Source: Pseudarthrobacter sulfonivorans
GTDB taxonomy: Bacteria; Actinomycetota; Actinomycetes; Actinomycetales; Micrococcaceae
Length of the DNA stretch: 64,000 bases
Assembly: GCF_001484605.1 (NCBI RefSeq)
Contig: NZ_CP013747.1
Span: 4,712,001 to 4,776,000 of the forward strand
Reading direction: 5' to 3'
This document shows, in pieces, positions 14,984 through 23,449 of this stretch. The notes under the pieces are model-generated. The model saw only the letters and a program-made list of their open reading frames with translations, was not told the origin of the DNA and did no database searches. The translations under genes and the position numbers were made by a program. Numbering within the stretch: the stretch's first letter is position 1; each line of letters opens with the position of its first letter.

Positions 14984-16118
14984 CGTGGTGATCGTCGGCG
15001 GCGGACCCGTGGGTCTGTATCTCGCCGCCCTGCTGCTTCAGGAAGGCGTCGCGGTCCAGGTCCTTGAACAGCGGCTCCACCGGGAACACCACTCGCGAGC
15101 CATCGGCATCCATCCCCCCGCCCTCGCGGCGCTGAACAGGGCATCGGTGGCCAGCGCCATGGTTGATGCCGGCGTGCAGATCCGCGGCGGCATTGCAGTC
15201 AGCGGCGCGAAGACCGTAGGGTCAATGTCTTTCGCGTCGGTCTCGGAGCGCTTCCCGTTTGTCCTGTCGCTCGCCCAGGTCACAACGGAATCCCTGCTGG
15301 AGCGGCGTGTAGACGAACTCGACGGTGCGGCGCTCGTCAGGGGCGCCAGGGTGACGGAAATAGCGGACGACGGCGGACTGGTCACCGTCCGTGCTGCCGC
15401 CACCAAGACAGGGGGTGCCGGCACCCGGATCACCTCACGGTTTTTGGTCGCCGCCGACGGCTCTCGGTCCCTGATGCGCAGCCTGCTGGGCATCCCGGCC
15501 ACGTCCCGAACCTATCCCGACCATTATGTGATGGGTGATTTCGAAGGTACCGGCAAAAACCTGAACGAAGCCGTCCTGTACCTCGAAGCCGAAGGGATAG
15601 TGGAATCCTTTCCGCTGCCGGGCGGTCTCCGCCGCTGGGTAGTGAGGGTTCCCCGGCCCGAACCGGTCCCGGACGCCGTCGAACTGGCACGGTTGGTCCA
15701 CCACCGCACGGGGATCCGGCCGGACCCGGCCACCAACACCATGCTCAGTAGCTTCAGCCCGCGCTCCACGGTGGCGTGCCGATCAGTCTCGGGGCGGGCC
15801 GTCCTGATCGGTGATGCTGCCCATGAAATAAGCCCCATCGGCGGCCAAGGCATGAACCTTGGCTGGCTGGACGCGGCGGAACTCGCGCCGATCATCTGTG
15901 ATGCCCTGGCGGGGAAACCGGTTGGCCAGCGCCTGCACGCCTATTCCGCCCGGCGTCGTAAGGCCGCGTCGGTGGCACGATGGCAGTCCGAAGTGAATAT
16001 GACGCTGGGGCGCCCGCTGGGGCGGCCGCTCGTGGCCTTGAGGAACCGGGCAGTCAGCGCCGTGTCCGGCTTTCCGGCGGCCAACAGGCTGGTGGCCCGC
16101 CGGTTTACCATGCAGTAA
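14976..16118 (+). CDS. FAD-dependent aromatic monooxygenase (PHBH fold)
   Basis: A group A flavoprotein hydroxylase of 380 residues. It has VVIVGGGPVGLYLAALL (dinucleotide fold, residues 5-21), FLVAADGSRSLMR (DG motif) and GRAVLIGDAAHEISPIGGQGMNLG (GD motif contacting the FAD ribityl chain). There is no membrane helix. Such enzymes use NAD(P)H and O2 to hydroxylate activated rings. With the upstream PKS and methyltransferase, the parsimonious pathway is polyketide phenol, then methyl ether, then hydroxylated ring that autoxidises to a quinone. Its ATG overlaps the methyltransferase stop by 8 bp. Confidence 0.92.
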   Translation: MADVVIVGGGPVGLYLAALLLQEGVAVQVLEQRLHREHHSRAIGIHPPALAALNRASVASAMVDAGVQIRGGIAVSGAKTVGSMSFASVSERFPFVLSLAQVTTESLLERRVDELDGAALVRGARVTEIADDGGLVTVRAAATKTGGAGTRITSRFLVAADGSRSLMRSLLGIPATSRTYPDHYVMGDFEGTGKNLNEAVLYLEAEGIVESFPLPGGLRRWVVRVPRPEPVPDAVELARLVHHRTGIRPDPATNTMLSSFSPRSTVACRSVSGRAVLIGDAAHEISPIGGQGMNLGWLDAAELAPIICDALAGKPVGQRLHAYSARRRKAASVARWQSEVNMTLGRPLGRPLVALRNRAVSAVSGFPAANRLVARRFTMQ

Positions 16119-16141
16119 CCCCCGCGCCGAAGGGCTCCGGG

Positions 16142-16561
16142 TCAGGAATTCACGAAGTAGCAGTCGTAACTGTCCTGGCTGATGATCAGGCCGTCCCGGA
16201 CTTCAAAGACCGACGACGTCCGGGCGCGGATGGTCTCCCCGGCATCCCAGTACCGCAGGTCCATCAGCGTCCGCGCCGACCAGTCGGCCTCCACCACAAC
16301 CCGACCGCCTTCGCAGGTAGTGCGGCGGATCTCGAACTTCTGGTCCGCCACTACTTCGCCGCTTTGATCGAGGCCAGCCATCGCCTGGTCCCGCGTCCGC
16401 ATGGAGCCTTCAGCCGCGAGTAGATGCGGCGCCTCGACCAACACGAAGTCCGCAGCGAGGAAACGGCCGATGGCCCCGCCGTCACCGCCGGCTTCCAGGG
16501 TCCGGATAAAGTCCAGGACAAGTTCCAGTGCGTTGGGTTCGGACGCAATCAGTTCAGCCAT
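16142..16561 (-). CDS. NTF2-like/SnoaL-fold protein
   Basis: This protein of about 139 residues has the cone-shaped NTF2 plan: two N-terminal helices (ALELVLDFIRTLEAGGDGGAIGRFLAADFVLVEAP), then curved strands with FEIRRTTCEGGRVVVEADWSA and a terminal RTSSVFEVRDGLIISQDSYDCY, the usual catalytic-pocket strand. I start at ATG 16561, where TAATGT lies 7 nt upstream (leaderless). A longer frame would run into the def start. It is divergent from def and convergent with the PKS operon 23 bp away. The substrate is unknown; an isomerase or cyclase role for the PKS product is possible but unproven. Confidence 0.85.
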   Translation of the reverse strand: MAELIASEPNALELVLDFIRTLEAGGDGGAIGRFLAADFVLVEAPHLLAAEGSMRTRDQAMAGLDQSGEVVADQKFEIRRTTCEGGRVVVEADWSARTLMDLRYWDAGETIRARTSSVFEVRDGLIISQDSYDCYFVNS

Positions 16562-16620
16562 GGCATCGACATTAGCCGACGCGGCCGACGCCCTGCGGCG
16601 TCCGCCGCTAGGCTTTCCGC

Positions 16621-17286
16621 ATGACCGCTGTATCACCGCCCACTTCATTCACTCCTGCGCACCTGAGGGAACGGGTGCAGGAAATCCTGTCTGCGGGATC
16701 GCTGCCGCCCATCGTCCAGGCCGGGAATCCCGTACTCCGCCAGCGGGCCGCGTCCTTCGACGGCCAGATCAGCGCCGCCGAGCTGGACCAGTTGATTGCC
16801 CTCATGCGCGACGTGATGCACGAAGCCCCTGGTGTGGGGCTGGCCGCCCCGCAACTCGGAATCCCGCTGCAGCTGGCAGTCCTTGAGGACCAGTACGACG
16901 TCGACCCCGAGGCCGCTGCACTGCGGCACCGTAGCCCGCTGGAGTTCCTCACCATCATCAACCCGCACTACACGGCCGTCGGAACGGAAAGCGCCGCGTT
17001 CTTCGAGGGGTGCCTCTCCCTGACCGGCCTGCAGGCAGTGGTAGTACGGCCAGAACGGGTGCTGCTCCGGTTCGACACCCCCGGAGGCCGGGCGTCGGAA
17101 CGGGAATTCGAGGGCTGGCAGGCGAGAATTGTGCAGCACGAAACCGATCACCTCCATGGCACCCTCTACGTTGACCGCGCCGAGTTGAGGTCCTTGAGCT
17201 CCAACGCCGAGTACGCCGCCAACTGGGCCGAGCCGGGGATCGGAAAGGCGCGTGCAGCCCTGGGCTTCCTGCCCGAGAACCCCTGA
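16621..17286 (+). CDS. def: Peptide deformylase
   Basis: The enzyme removes the N-formyl group from nascent proteins and is a metalloenzyme acting at the ribosome exit. All three motifs are present: GVGLAAPQ (71-78), EGCLS (129-133, metal ligand Cys131) and QHETDHLHG (172-180, ligands His173 and His177, catalytic Glu174). At 221 residues it is longer than bacterial type I enzymes because of an N-terminal extension of about 30 residues. That extension is common in actinobacterial second-copy deformylases. TAGGCT lies 6 nt before the ATG, so the mRNA is leaderless. It is divergent from the SnoaL-like gene. Confidence 0.96.
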   Translation: MTAVSPPTSFTPAHLRERVQEILSAGSLPPIVQAGNPVLRQRAASFDGQISAAELDQLIALMRDVMHEAPGVGLAAPQLGIPLQLAVLEDQYDVDPEAAALRHRSPLEFLTIINPHYTAVGTESAAFFEGCLSLTGLQAVVVRPERVLLRFDTPGGRASEREFEGWQARIVQHETDHLHGTLYVDRAELRSLSSNAEYAANWAEPGIGKARAALGFLPENP

Positions 17287-17314
17287 CGCGCCTGCACTCC
17301 AGCACGCCTCCTCG

Positions 17315-19312
17315 TCACTCCGGCGGTGCGTCTGCCGGATTTGCGTCGGTCGGGAGGAACCGAGCCCACCAGCGCAGGATGTGCTCGAATCTCTGACGCC
17401 GGTGCTGCGGCCTGCCTGACCGGGAAAGTTCATGGTCCTCGCCCGGGAACACCAGCAGCTGGGCTTCCACACCCCGCCGCTTCAGGGCCGTGAAATACCG
17501 CTGGCCCTGCTCCAGCGGACACCTGAGATCGTTTTCGCTGTGGATGACCAGCGTCGGGGTCTGCACGATGCCCACGTGCTCGAACGGGCTTTGCGCGGCG
17601 ACCCCCACCGTTGAGCTGCCGAGATATTCGCTGCCGAAGTACCAGCCAATGTCGGCCGAGCCCTCGAAACTGACCGGGTCCAGGAATCCACGCTCCACAA
17701 TGGCACCCTGGAACCTGTGGTGGTGCGCGATGGTCCAGGCGGTCAGGTATCCGCCGTACGAGCCGCCCATGATGCCCAGCCGGCCCGCGTCCAGCGCCGG
17801 AAATTTGGCCAGCGCCCCGTCCAGGAACGCGAGGACATCCTCCATGTCGTCGGTGCCAAAGCGGCCCTTGATGGCCAGCCCGTGTTCCCGGCCGTAGCCG
17901 GCAGAGCCGCGCGGATTGCACATCAGCACGGCATAGCCCGCAGCCGCGTACACCTGGGCTTCGTCGAACAGGGCAACGGTGAACTGGGCAAACGGCCCGC
18001 CATGGATGTTCAACAGGACCGGGTGCGGACCCTTACCCGCAGGCCTGACGAGCCAGCCATGGACGGGATAGCCATCGGGTGCCTCAAACGTCAGCTCCTG
18101 TGGAACCACAATGTCCGTCTGTGTCCGCAGAACGGCCGAAAAGTCTGTCAGCAGCCGCAGCTGCCCGTCGTCGAGCACTCCGACGTCCCCGTGAGTAGAC
18201 GGATCGCCGAATACGACGAGCAGCGAACCACCCGCCCAGGCAGCCCCCGTCACCACCTTGTCACCGTGCACCAGCAGGGCATGCCCGCCCGTCGCCCCCA
18301 GCTCGAGGAGCTCAACTGAGCCTTGCGCGTTGTTCAGGACCAGGGCGTGGTCCGGGCCGCGGAGCTCAATCCGGGCACCCGGGGCGGCAACGTCCATCAG
18401 CTCAGGGTCGGTCAGCGCGACCGGCACGCCGCCGTCGGCCGTAACGCAGTACAGCACGGCGTTACGTGCCACGAAGTCCCGGCCGGAGCCGCCCAGGTCC
18501 CGGGCAATGTAGAACAGCCATCTGCCGTCCCGGGACTGCCGGACCTCCGATACGGTTTGAGGTGCGGCTACTCCCTTATCCACAGGGAGGGGGTCGCCGC
18601 CGGTGACCGGCACCCTGTAGACCAAGGTGGCCAAATCGTCATCGTTCTCCGGCGGTGCTGCCACAAAGTAGACGGCTGATCCGTCTGCGCTGAAAACTCC
18701 GGAGCTGGCGTCCGTGGCGAGCGACGTGAGCTGCCGGGCTTCCGGCAGCGACGGAGCCGCAGGCGGTGCCAGCGGTTCGCCGCCGAGTTCCGGGACGTCC
18801 ACGATGAACAGCTGCTGCGGCTTGTCGCGCGTGTAGCCAACGCTGTTCAGCCTGTACTGGTAGGAGGAGATCAGCCGTGGGGCCTCCGCCTCCGCGGTGA
18901 TGGCTTCGCTGCTGCCGTACCGTCCGGCCTCGGGCTCGCGGGAGCTGAAGACTATCCGGTGCGAATCAGGAGACCAGGCGAAGGATTCCACTCCGAGCAG
19001 CCTGTCGGTAATGACCTGGGGTTCACCGCCGCCGGCCTCCACCACGACGAGCTGCGCTTTCGATGATGGTCCGCCTGTCCGGAGGAAGGCGAGGACCAGT
19101 CCATCAGGAGAGAAGGCAGGGCCGGTGTCCCGGAAGCCCCTGGTTATTCGCCGCGGCAGCTGCTCCTGGTTCAACGGGATGTTCCACAGCTGGCCCACGT
19201 AGGAATCAGCAGTGAAATCCGGCCTGGTCACCGACACAACAGCACGGCTGCCGTCCGGGTGAACCGCCGGCGCGGAGACGGAATTGAGCAGCGGGAGGTG
19301 TTCTGGCTTCAC
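17315..19312 (-). CDS. S9-family prolyl oligopeptidase-type serine peptidase
   Basis: The 665-residue cytosolic-type peptidase has an N-terminal beta-propeller (WD40-like PD40 repeats such as FSPDGLVLAFLRTG and WSPDSHRIVFSSREP) that gates substrate. A C-terminal alpha/beta hydrolase follows. The triad is visible: Ser near 517 in GGSYGGYLTAW, Asp near 594 in HSENDLRCPLEQG and His near 626 in GEDHELSRSGRP. Family members cleave short peptides as acylaminoacyl- or dipeptidyl peptidases. No signal peptide is seen. On the minus strand TAGGCT lies 7 nt before the GTG start, a leaderless arrangement. It is divergent from the RlmA-like gene. Confidence 0.94.
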   Translation of the reverse strand: MKPEHLPLLNSVSAPAVHPDGSRAVVSVTRPDFTADSYVGQLWNIPLNQEQLPRRITRGFRDTGPAFSPDGLVLAFLRTGGPSSKAQLVVVEAGGGEPQVITDRLLGVESFAWSPDSHRIVFSSREPEAGRYGSSEAITAEAEAPRLISSYQYRLNSVGYTRDKPQQLFIVDVPELGGEPLAPPAAPSLPEARQLTSLATDASSGVFSADGSAVYFVAAPPENDDDLATLVYRVPVTGGDPLPVDKGVAAPQTVSEVRQSRDGRWLFYIARDLGGSGRDFVARNAVLYCVTADGGVPVALTDPELMDVAAPGARIELRGPDHALVLNNAQGSVELLELGATGGHALLVHGDKVVTGAAWAGGSLLVVFGDPSTHGDVGVLDDGQLRLLTDFSAVLRTQTDIVVPQELTFEAPDGYPVHGWLVRPAGKGPHPVLLNIHGGPFAQFTVALFDEAQVYAAAGYAVLMCNPRGSAGYGREHGLAIKGRFGTDDMEDVLAFLDGALAKFPALDAGRLGIMGGSYGGYLTAWTIAHHHRFQGAIVERGFLDPVSFEGSADIGWYFGSEYLGSSTVGVAAQSPFEHVGIVQTPTLVIHSENDLRCPLEQGQRYFTALKRRGVEAQLLVFPGEDHELSRSGRPQHRRQRFEHILRWWARFLPTDANPADAPPE

Positions 19313-19414
19313 CCACGTGAGCCTAACGTGCGGCTTTCCCCCAAGCGAACATGCGGCCGGAACACTCCCGCGCGGGCTCCGCGCCGGCCCGCTCCCCGCC
19401 CTAAGATGGTCCGT

Positions 19415-20302
19415 ATGCCATCAAGCCCTCTCCCTCCGCTGCGCTGCCCCGTGTGCGGCGCCGCACTGAATGTCCGGGGCGGGCCGGGTGACGCGGCCCG
19501 CAAGGCCTTGGTCTGCGGATCCGGGCACGGCTTCGACGCGGCGAAGCAGGGCTACTTCAACCTGCTGGTGGGCAAGGGGACAGTCTTTGAAGCCGACACC
19601 GCAGGGATGGTGGCGGCCCGGTTCGCTTTCCTCGACGGCGGACATTACCGCCCCCTGGCAGACGCCGTCGCGGCCGCCGTCGCGCCCGGGATAAGCCCGG
19701 GCGAACCATTCACAGTCCTCGATTCGGGTACGGGGACCGGCCACTATCTCAGGGTGGTGCTGGATGAGGTGCAGCGGCGCACGGCCAGCTACGCCGCCGT
19801 CGCGCTCGACATCTCCAAGTTCGCGCTCCGCCGCGCCGCGCGCCTCAACCCCGAGGCGATCAGCCTTGCCTGCGATGTGTGGCAGCCGCTCCCGGTGGCC
19901 GACGCCGCCGTCGACGCCATCACGGTGATCTTCGCCCCCCGCAACGCCGCCGAATTCGCCCGGGTCCTCCGCCCCGGCGGAAGGCTGGTGGTGGTGACGC
20001 CGCGCGCCGGACACCTTGCCGCCGTTGCCGCCCAGGCAGGGATGCTGTCCATCGAGGACGACAAGGACGCGCGGCTGGCAGAATCCCTCTCGCCGCACTT
20101 CGCCGCCGAGTCCACCCGGGACCTGGATATCCTGATGATGCTAACGCCCGGCGAGCTGGCTGACCTGGCCTTCATGGGTCCGGCCGGGCACCACCTGGAC
20201 CGCACGGCCATTGCAGCCAAAATCGGGAGTGGTGGGGTGTCGACCCAGGTGGAGGCACGATTCCGGATCACGGTCTTCCGTCCGGCACGGTCCGCACCGT
20301 AA
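19415..20302 (+). CDS. RlmA-like 23S rRNA (guanine-N1)-methyltransferase
   Basis: The product opens with a zinc site (LRCPVCGAAL, then LVCGSGHGFD, giving three Cys and one His) and the family signature KQGYFNLLVG. A SAM-binding domain follows: TVLDSGTGTGHYL (motif I), ALDISKFALRRAA and ITVIFAPRNAAEFARVLRPGGRLVVVTP. This is the RlmA layout, whose members methylate N1 of a guanine in 23S rRNA helix 35. Which G (745 or 748) cannot be told. I chose ATG 19415 because TAAGAT ends 7 nt upstream (leaderless); ATG 19406 is also in frame. Confidence 0.9.
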   Translation: MPSSPLPPLRCPVCGAALNVRGGPGDAARKALVCGSGHGFDAAKQGYFNLLVGKGTVFEADTAGMVAARFAFLDGGHYRPLADAVAAAVAPGISPGEPFTVLDSGTGTGHYLRVVLDEVQRRTASYAAVALDISKFALRRAARLNPEAISLACDVWQPLPVADAAVDAITVIFAPRNAAEFARVLRPGGRLVVVTPRAGHLAAVAAQAGMLSIEDDKDARLAESLSPHFAAESTRDLDILMMLTPGELADLAFMGPAGHHLDRTAIAAKIGSGGVSTQVEARFRITVFRPARSAP

Positions 20303-20404
20303 CGACTTGGCCACGTTCAACCGCTGCCCTTCACGCAACCTGCCGTCCTGCTTTCCGGCGGACTAGGATAAATAGACAGCTACCGAATGGTCAAGGGGGA
20401 CGGA

Positions 20405-20869
20405 ATGTTTGAATGGCTCGGCGAAAACTGGTGGGCCCTGTGGCTCACCGCCTTCCTCGCGTTCGCAGTGATCGAAATGATCACCCTTGACCTGTTCTTC
20501 ATCATGCTCGGCGGCGGAACAGTTGCCGCGCTCGTCGCAGATTTTGCCGGCGCTGACCTGTGGCTGCAGATTGTGGTGTTCTGCGTGGTCTCCCTGCTGA
20601 TGATCGCCTTTGTCCGCCCGGTGGCACTAAGCCATCTGAAAAAGGGACCCGCCGACCAGCGCACCAACATTGACCGGCTCATCGGCGAGCAGGCCCTGGT
20701 GATGGAAGCAGTCAGCTCCACCGGCGGCCTCGTCAAGATCGGGGGCGATGTCTGGAGCGCCCGGTCCTCCGGTGGCGTCCTGCCTGCCGGCCAGAAGGCG
20801 GTGGTCTCCGCCATCGACGGGGCCACGGCTGTGGTTTCCGCCCAGCCGGAGCAGGCCACTCAGTCCTAA
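20405..20869 (+). CDS. NfeD-family membrane protein
   Basis: The 154-residue short-form NfeD protein has three hydrophobic helices (about residues 8-28, 30-52 and 58-78; for example WWALWLTAFLAFAVIEMITLD), then a soluble OB-fold tail (LIGEQALVMEAVSSTGGLVKIGGDVWSAR...VLPAGQKAVVSAIDG). AAGGGGG lies 5-10 nt before this ATG, favouring it over the upstream GTG at 20387. NfeD proteins pair with SPFH/stomatin proteins in membrane microdomains, and an SPFH gene follows 32 bp later in the same direction. Confidence 0.93.
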   Translation: MFEWLGENWWALWLTAFLAFAVIEMITLDLFFIMLGGGTVAALVADFAGADLWLQIVVFCVVSLLMIAFVRPVALSHLKKGPADQRTNIDRLIGEQALVMEAVSSTGGLVKIGGDVWSARSSGGVLPAGQKAVVSAIDGATAVVSAQPEQATQS

Positions 20870-20901
20870 GTACAGCCTAACAATTGGGGAATAGGAGTCG
20901 T

Positions 20902-21852
20902 ATGGATAACGCAGGAGGAGCCGCCCTGGCCATTGTGCTGGTGGTCCTGATCGTGTTCGTGATCATTGTCTTGGTCCGCTCGGTGCGGATTATCCCGCAG
21001 GCGAGGGCCGGCGTCGTTGAACGGCTCGGCAAGTACCAGCGGACCCTTAACCCGGGACTCACCATCCTGATCCCGTTTGTGGACCGGCTCCTGCCGCTCC
21101 TGGACCTGAGGGAGCAGGTGGTGTCCTTTCCACCGCAACCGGTCATCACCGAAGACAACCTGGTGGTGTCCATCGACACTGTGGTGTACTTCCAGGTCAC
21201 TGACCCGCGCGCCGCCACCTATGAGATTGCCAATTACATCCAGGCCGTGGAGCAGCTCACCACTACCACCCTGCGTAATGTTGTGGGCGGCCTGAACCTG
21301 GAAGAGGCGCTCACATCCCGCGACCAGATCAACGGCCAGCTGCGCGGTGTCTTGGACGAGGCAACCGGCCGCTGGGGCATCCGGGTCTCGCGCGTGGAGC
21401 TCAAGGCCATTGACCCGCCCCACTCGATCCAGGACTCGATGGAGAAGCAGATGCGGGCCGAGCGAGACCGCCGCGCTGCGATCCTCACGGCCGAAGGCAC
21501 CAAGCAGTCCGCCATCCTGACGGCCGAGGGCCAGCGGCAAGCATCGATCCTTGCGGCTGAGGGCGACGCCAAGGCGGCCATCCTCCGCGCAGACGGTGAG
21601 GCACAGGCCATCCAGAAGGTCTTTGACGCCATCCACAAGGGCAACCCCGACCAGAAGCTCCTGGCCTACCAGTACCTTCAGACGCTTCCGAAAATCGCAG
21701 AGGGATCATCAAACAAGCTGTGGATCGTTCCCAGCGAAATTGGCGAGGCACTCAAGGGCATCGGCCAGGCGCTCGGGGGTACTAATCCTGGTCCGACCGC
21801 GGGCGGCGGCGGGCTGTTCGACGAGGAACCCGCTAAACAGCCTGGGTCCTGA
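20902..21852 (+). CDS. SPFH/stomatin-type membrane scaffold protein (QmcA-like)
   Basis: One N-terminal membrane helix (AALAIVLVVLIVFVIIVLV) is followed by the SPFH/band-7 domain (VRIIPQARAGVVERLGKYQRTLNPGL, then VVSIDTVVYFQVTDPR). A long Ala/Glu-rich coiled coil contains the repeat ILTAEG(T/Q)(K/R)Q (residues about 190-235). The tail is Gly-rich and disordered. AGGAG lies 6 nt before ATG 20902. Together with NfeD it forms a two-gene operon thought to organise membrane proteins or proteases; direct substrates are unknown. A terminator follows at 21875. Confidence 0.94.
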   Translation: MDNAGGAALAIVLVVLIVFVIIVLVRSVRIIPQARAGVVERLGKYQRTLNPGLTILIPFVDRLLPLLDLREQVVSFPPQPVITEDNLVVSIDTVVYFQVTDPRAATYEIANYIQAVEQLTTTTLRNVVGGLNLEEALTSRDQINGQLRGVLDEATGRWGIRVSRVELKAIDPPHSIQDSMEKQMRAERDRRAAILTAEGTKQSAILTAEGQRQASILAAEGDAKAAILRADGEAQAIQKVFDAIHKGNPDQKLLAYQYLQTLPKIAEGSSNKLWIVPSEIGEALKGIGQALGGTNPGPTAGGGGLFDEEPAKQPGS

Positions 21853-21874
21853 CACGGATTTGCCTCATACGGGG

Positions 21875-21916
21875 CGGGAGGGGATTCGCGCTTGGTCGCG
21901 GGTCCCCTCCCGTTTT
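21875..21916 (+). terminator. Intrinsic terminator of the nfeD-SPFH operon
   Basis: Ten-bp GC-rich stem CGGGAGGGGA (21875-21884) pairs with TCCCCTCCCG (21903-21912). An 18-nt centre can pair further (TTCGCGC with GTCGCGG), and TTTT follows at 21913-21916. Confidence 0.88.
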
Positions 21917-21973
21917 GCGGCTAGGCCCCAGGCCGGTATAGTTGAGTATTTGTCCGGTCGGACCAGATCCGCT

Positions 21974-21999
21974 GGAACAAGAAAGCTTCGCAATGCGTT
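21974..21999 (+). promoter_or_regulatory. SigR/SigH-type ECF sigma promoter of rbpA
   Basis: GGAAC (21974-21978), a spacer of exactly 18 nt, then GTT (21997-21999). This fits the GGAA(T/C)-N18/19-GTT promoter of the thiol-oxidative-stress sigma factors SigR (Streptomyces) and SigH (Mycobacterium). rbpA is a known SigR target in Streptomyces. The predicted transcript would have a leader of about 95 nt. Confidence 0.78.
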
Positions 22000-22100
22000 G
22001 AATCTTATGATGCAGCACAGTGCACACAGTAGTCCGGGGCGGTTATGCCGTTCCGGCTTGCGTGGAGTCCTGCTCCGCGAACCGACCAGAGGGAGAAAAC

Positions 22101-22448
22101 ATGAGCGATCGCAGCCTGCGGGGTATGCGCCTTGGCGCGCAGAGCATGGAGACCGAGTCCGGCGTTGAGCCGGCTCCGCGCCAGCGCGTCGAATACCGGT
22201 GCGAGGACGGCGAGCAGGTCTTCGTGACGTTCTCTTCAGAGGCTGAAATTCCTCCTGTGTGGGTTTCCAAGACCGGCAAGGAAGCGCTCCTCGTCGATGG
22301 CGAACGTCCGGACACCAGCAACGAAAAGGCTGTCCGTACGCACTGGGACATGCTCCTGGAGCGCCGTTCCCTTCCGGAGCTGGAGCAGATCCTCGAGGAC
22401 CGGCTGACCATCCTGCGCGAACGCCGTGGCGAACGGCGCAGCGCCTGA
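22101..22448 (+). CDS. rbpA: RNA polymerase-binding protein RbpA
   Basis: RbpA is an actinobacterial transcription activator that joins core RNA polymerase to group I/II sigma factors and stabilises the open complex. The 115-residue product has the N-terminal tail SLRGMRLGAQSMETESGVE, the core RVEYRCEDGEQVFVTFSSEAEIPPVW, the basic linker and the sigma-interaction helices (RTHWDMLLERRSLPELEQILEDRLTILRERRG). Only one Cys is seen in the core where some homologues have a zinc pair, so it may be zinc-free. GAGGGA precedes ATG 22101. A SigR/SigH-type promoter lies upstream. Confidence 0.97.
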   Translation: MSDRSLRGMRLGAQSMETESGVEPAPRQRVEYRCEDGEQVFVTFSSEAEIPPVWVSKTGKEALLVDGERPDTSNEKAVRTHWDMLLERRSLPELEQILEDRLTILRERRGERRSA

Positions 22449-22519
22449 CCCCAGCGGCGGTCACGGCCTCCCGCCGAGGTCATAGCGTCATCGATTGACG
22501 CGATCTGAACGATTAAGAA

Positions 22520-22560
22520 GGGCCGGGCCGGCAACGTGATCACGTTTGCCGGCCCGGCCC
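22520..22560. terminator. Perfect bidirectional-type hairpin between rbpA and the convergent ppm-like gene
   Basis: Arms 22520-22534 and 22546-22560 are perfectly complementary (15 bp), and the 11-nt centre contains CGTGATCACG, itself a palindrome. CTTATCTTT follows. The T run is interrupted but the stem is very strong, and its position between convergent genes supports termination. Confidence 0.85.
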
Positions 22561-22588
22561 CTTATCTTTGTCCTAACGGCGTTGCAGG

Positions 22589-23332
22589 TCAGCCCTGGGC
22601 CGGATCCTTCTTGCCTGTGAGCTTGTTCCAGCGTGCCTGCAGGCCCCACCTGGTGACGTTGACCATGGCCTCAACAACAATGTTGCCGCTCATCTTTGAC
22701 GCTCCGAGCTCGCGCTCCACGAACGTAATGGGGCGTTCCTCGATCCTGAGGCCCAGCTTGGCTACACGCCACGCCAAGTCAACCTGGAAGCCGTAGCCCA
22801 CTGAATCGACAAGGTCGAGGTTCAGTTTTTCCAGCGTGGTCCGCCGGAAGGCGCGGTAGCCGCCGGTGACGTCCTTGATCTTCAGGCCCAGCATCAGCCG
22901 GGCGTACGTGCTGCCAGTGCGTGAAATCGCCTGCCGGTACAGCGGCCAGTTGACCACGCTGCCACCGGGTACCCAGCGGGATCCCATGGCAAGGTCCGCG
23001 CCCTGATCAACGGCTTCCAGCAGTTGGGGAAGCTGTTCGGGCTGGTGTGAGCCGTCCGCATCCATTTCCACCAGGACGTCGTAGCCTGCCTCGAGTCCCC
23101 ATTTGAACCCGGCAATGTAGGCGGCTCCCAGGCCTGCCTTGCCTTTGCGGTGCAGGACGTGAACCTGTGCATCCTCGGCGGCAAAGCCGTCCGCAAGCTG
23201 ACCGGTGCCGTCCGGGCTGTTGTCGTCCACCACCAGTACGTCCGAGGCCGGTACGGCTGCGCGGAGGCGTTGAAGAGTCTTGGGCAGCGATTCCAGCTCG
23301 TTGTAAGTAGGAATGATGGTGAGGACGCGCAC
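22589..23332 (-). CDS. Polyprenol monophosphomannose synthase (GT2)
   Basis: The 247-residue family 2 glycosyltransferase matches dolichol/polyprenol-phosphate mannose synthase. It has [49 protein letters not shown] (DxD metal site) and [10 protein letters not shown]. Then come [16 protein letters not shown] and [11 protein letters not shown]. It transfers mannose from GDP-mannose to polyprenyl phosphate, feeding cell-wall mannolipids or protein mannosylation on the outer face. No C-terminal membrane helices are seen, unlike fused Ppm1. The GTG start at 23332 is preceded by AGGAAGG. Confidence 0.93.
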   Translation of the reverse strand: MRVLTIIPTYNELESLPKTLQRLRAAVPASDVLVVDDNSPDGTGQLADGFAAEDAQVHVLHRKGKAGLGAAYIAGFKWGLEAGYDVLVEMDADGSHQPEQLPQLLEAVDQGADLAMGSRWVPGGSVVNWPLYRQAISRTGSTYARLMLGLKIKDVTGGYRAFRRTTLEKLNLDLVDSVGYGFQVDLAWRVAKLGLRIEERPITFVERELGASKMSGNIVVEAMVNVTRWGLQARWNKLTGKKDPAQG

Positions 23333-23449
23333 AAAGGGCCTTCCTGGACGGGAGCGGTCGGAGCGGCTGAACCGTAGCGGAGTAGCTGGCGGTCAGGCGC
23401 AACTACCTATTATAGGGCGCTTTATGGGAGCGTTGGCCGGTGTGTCCGG

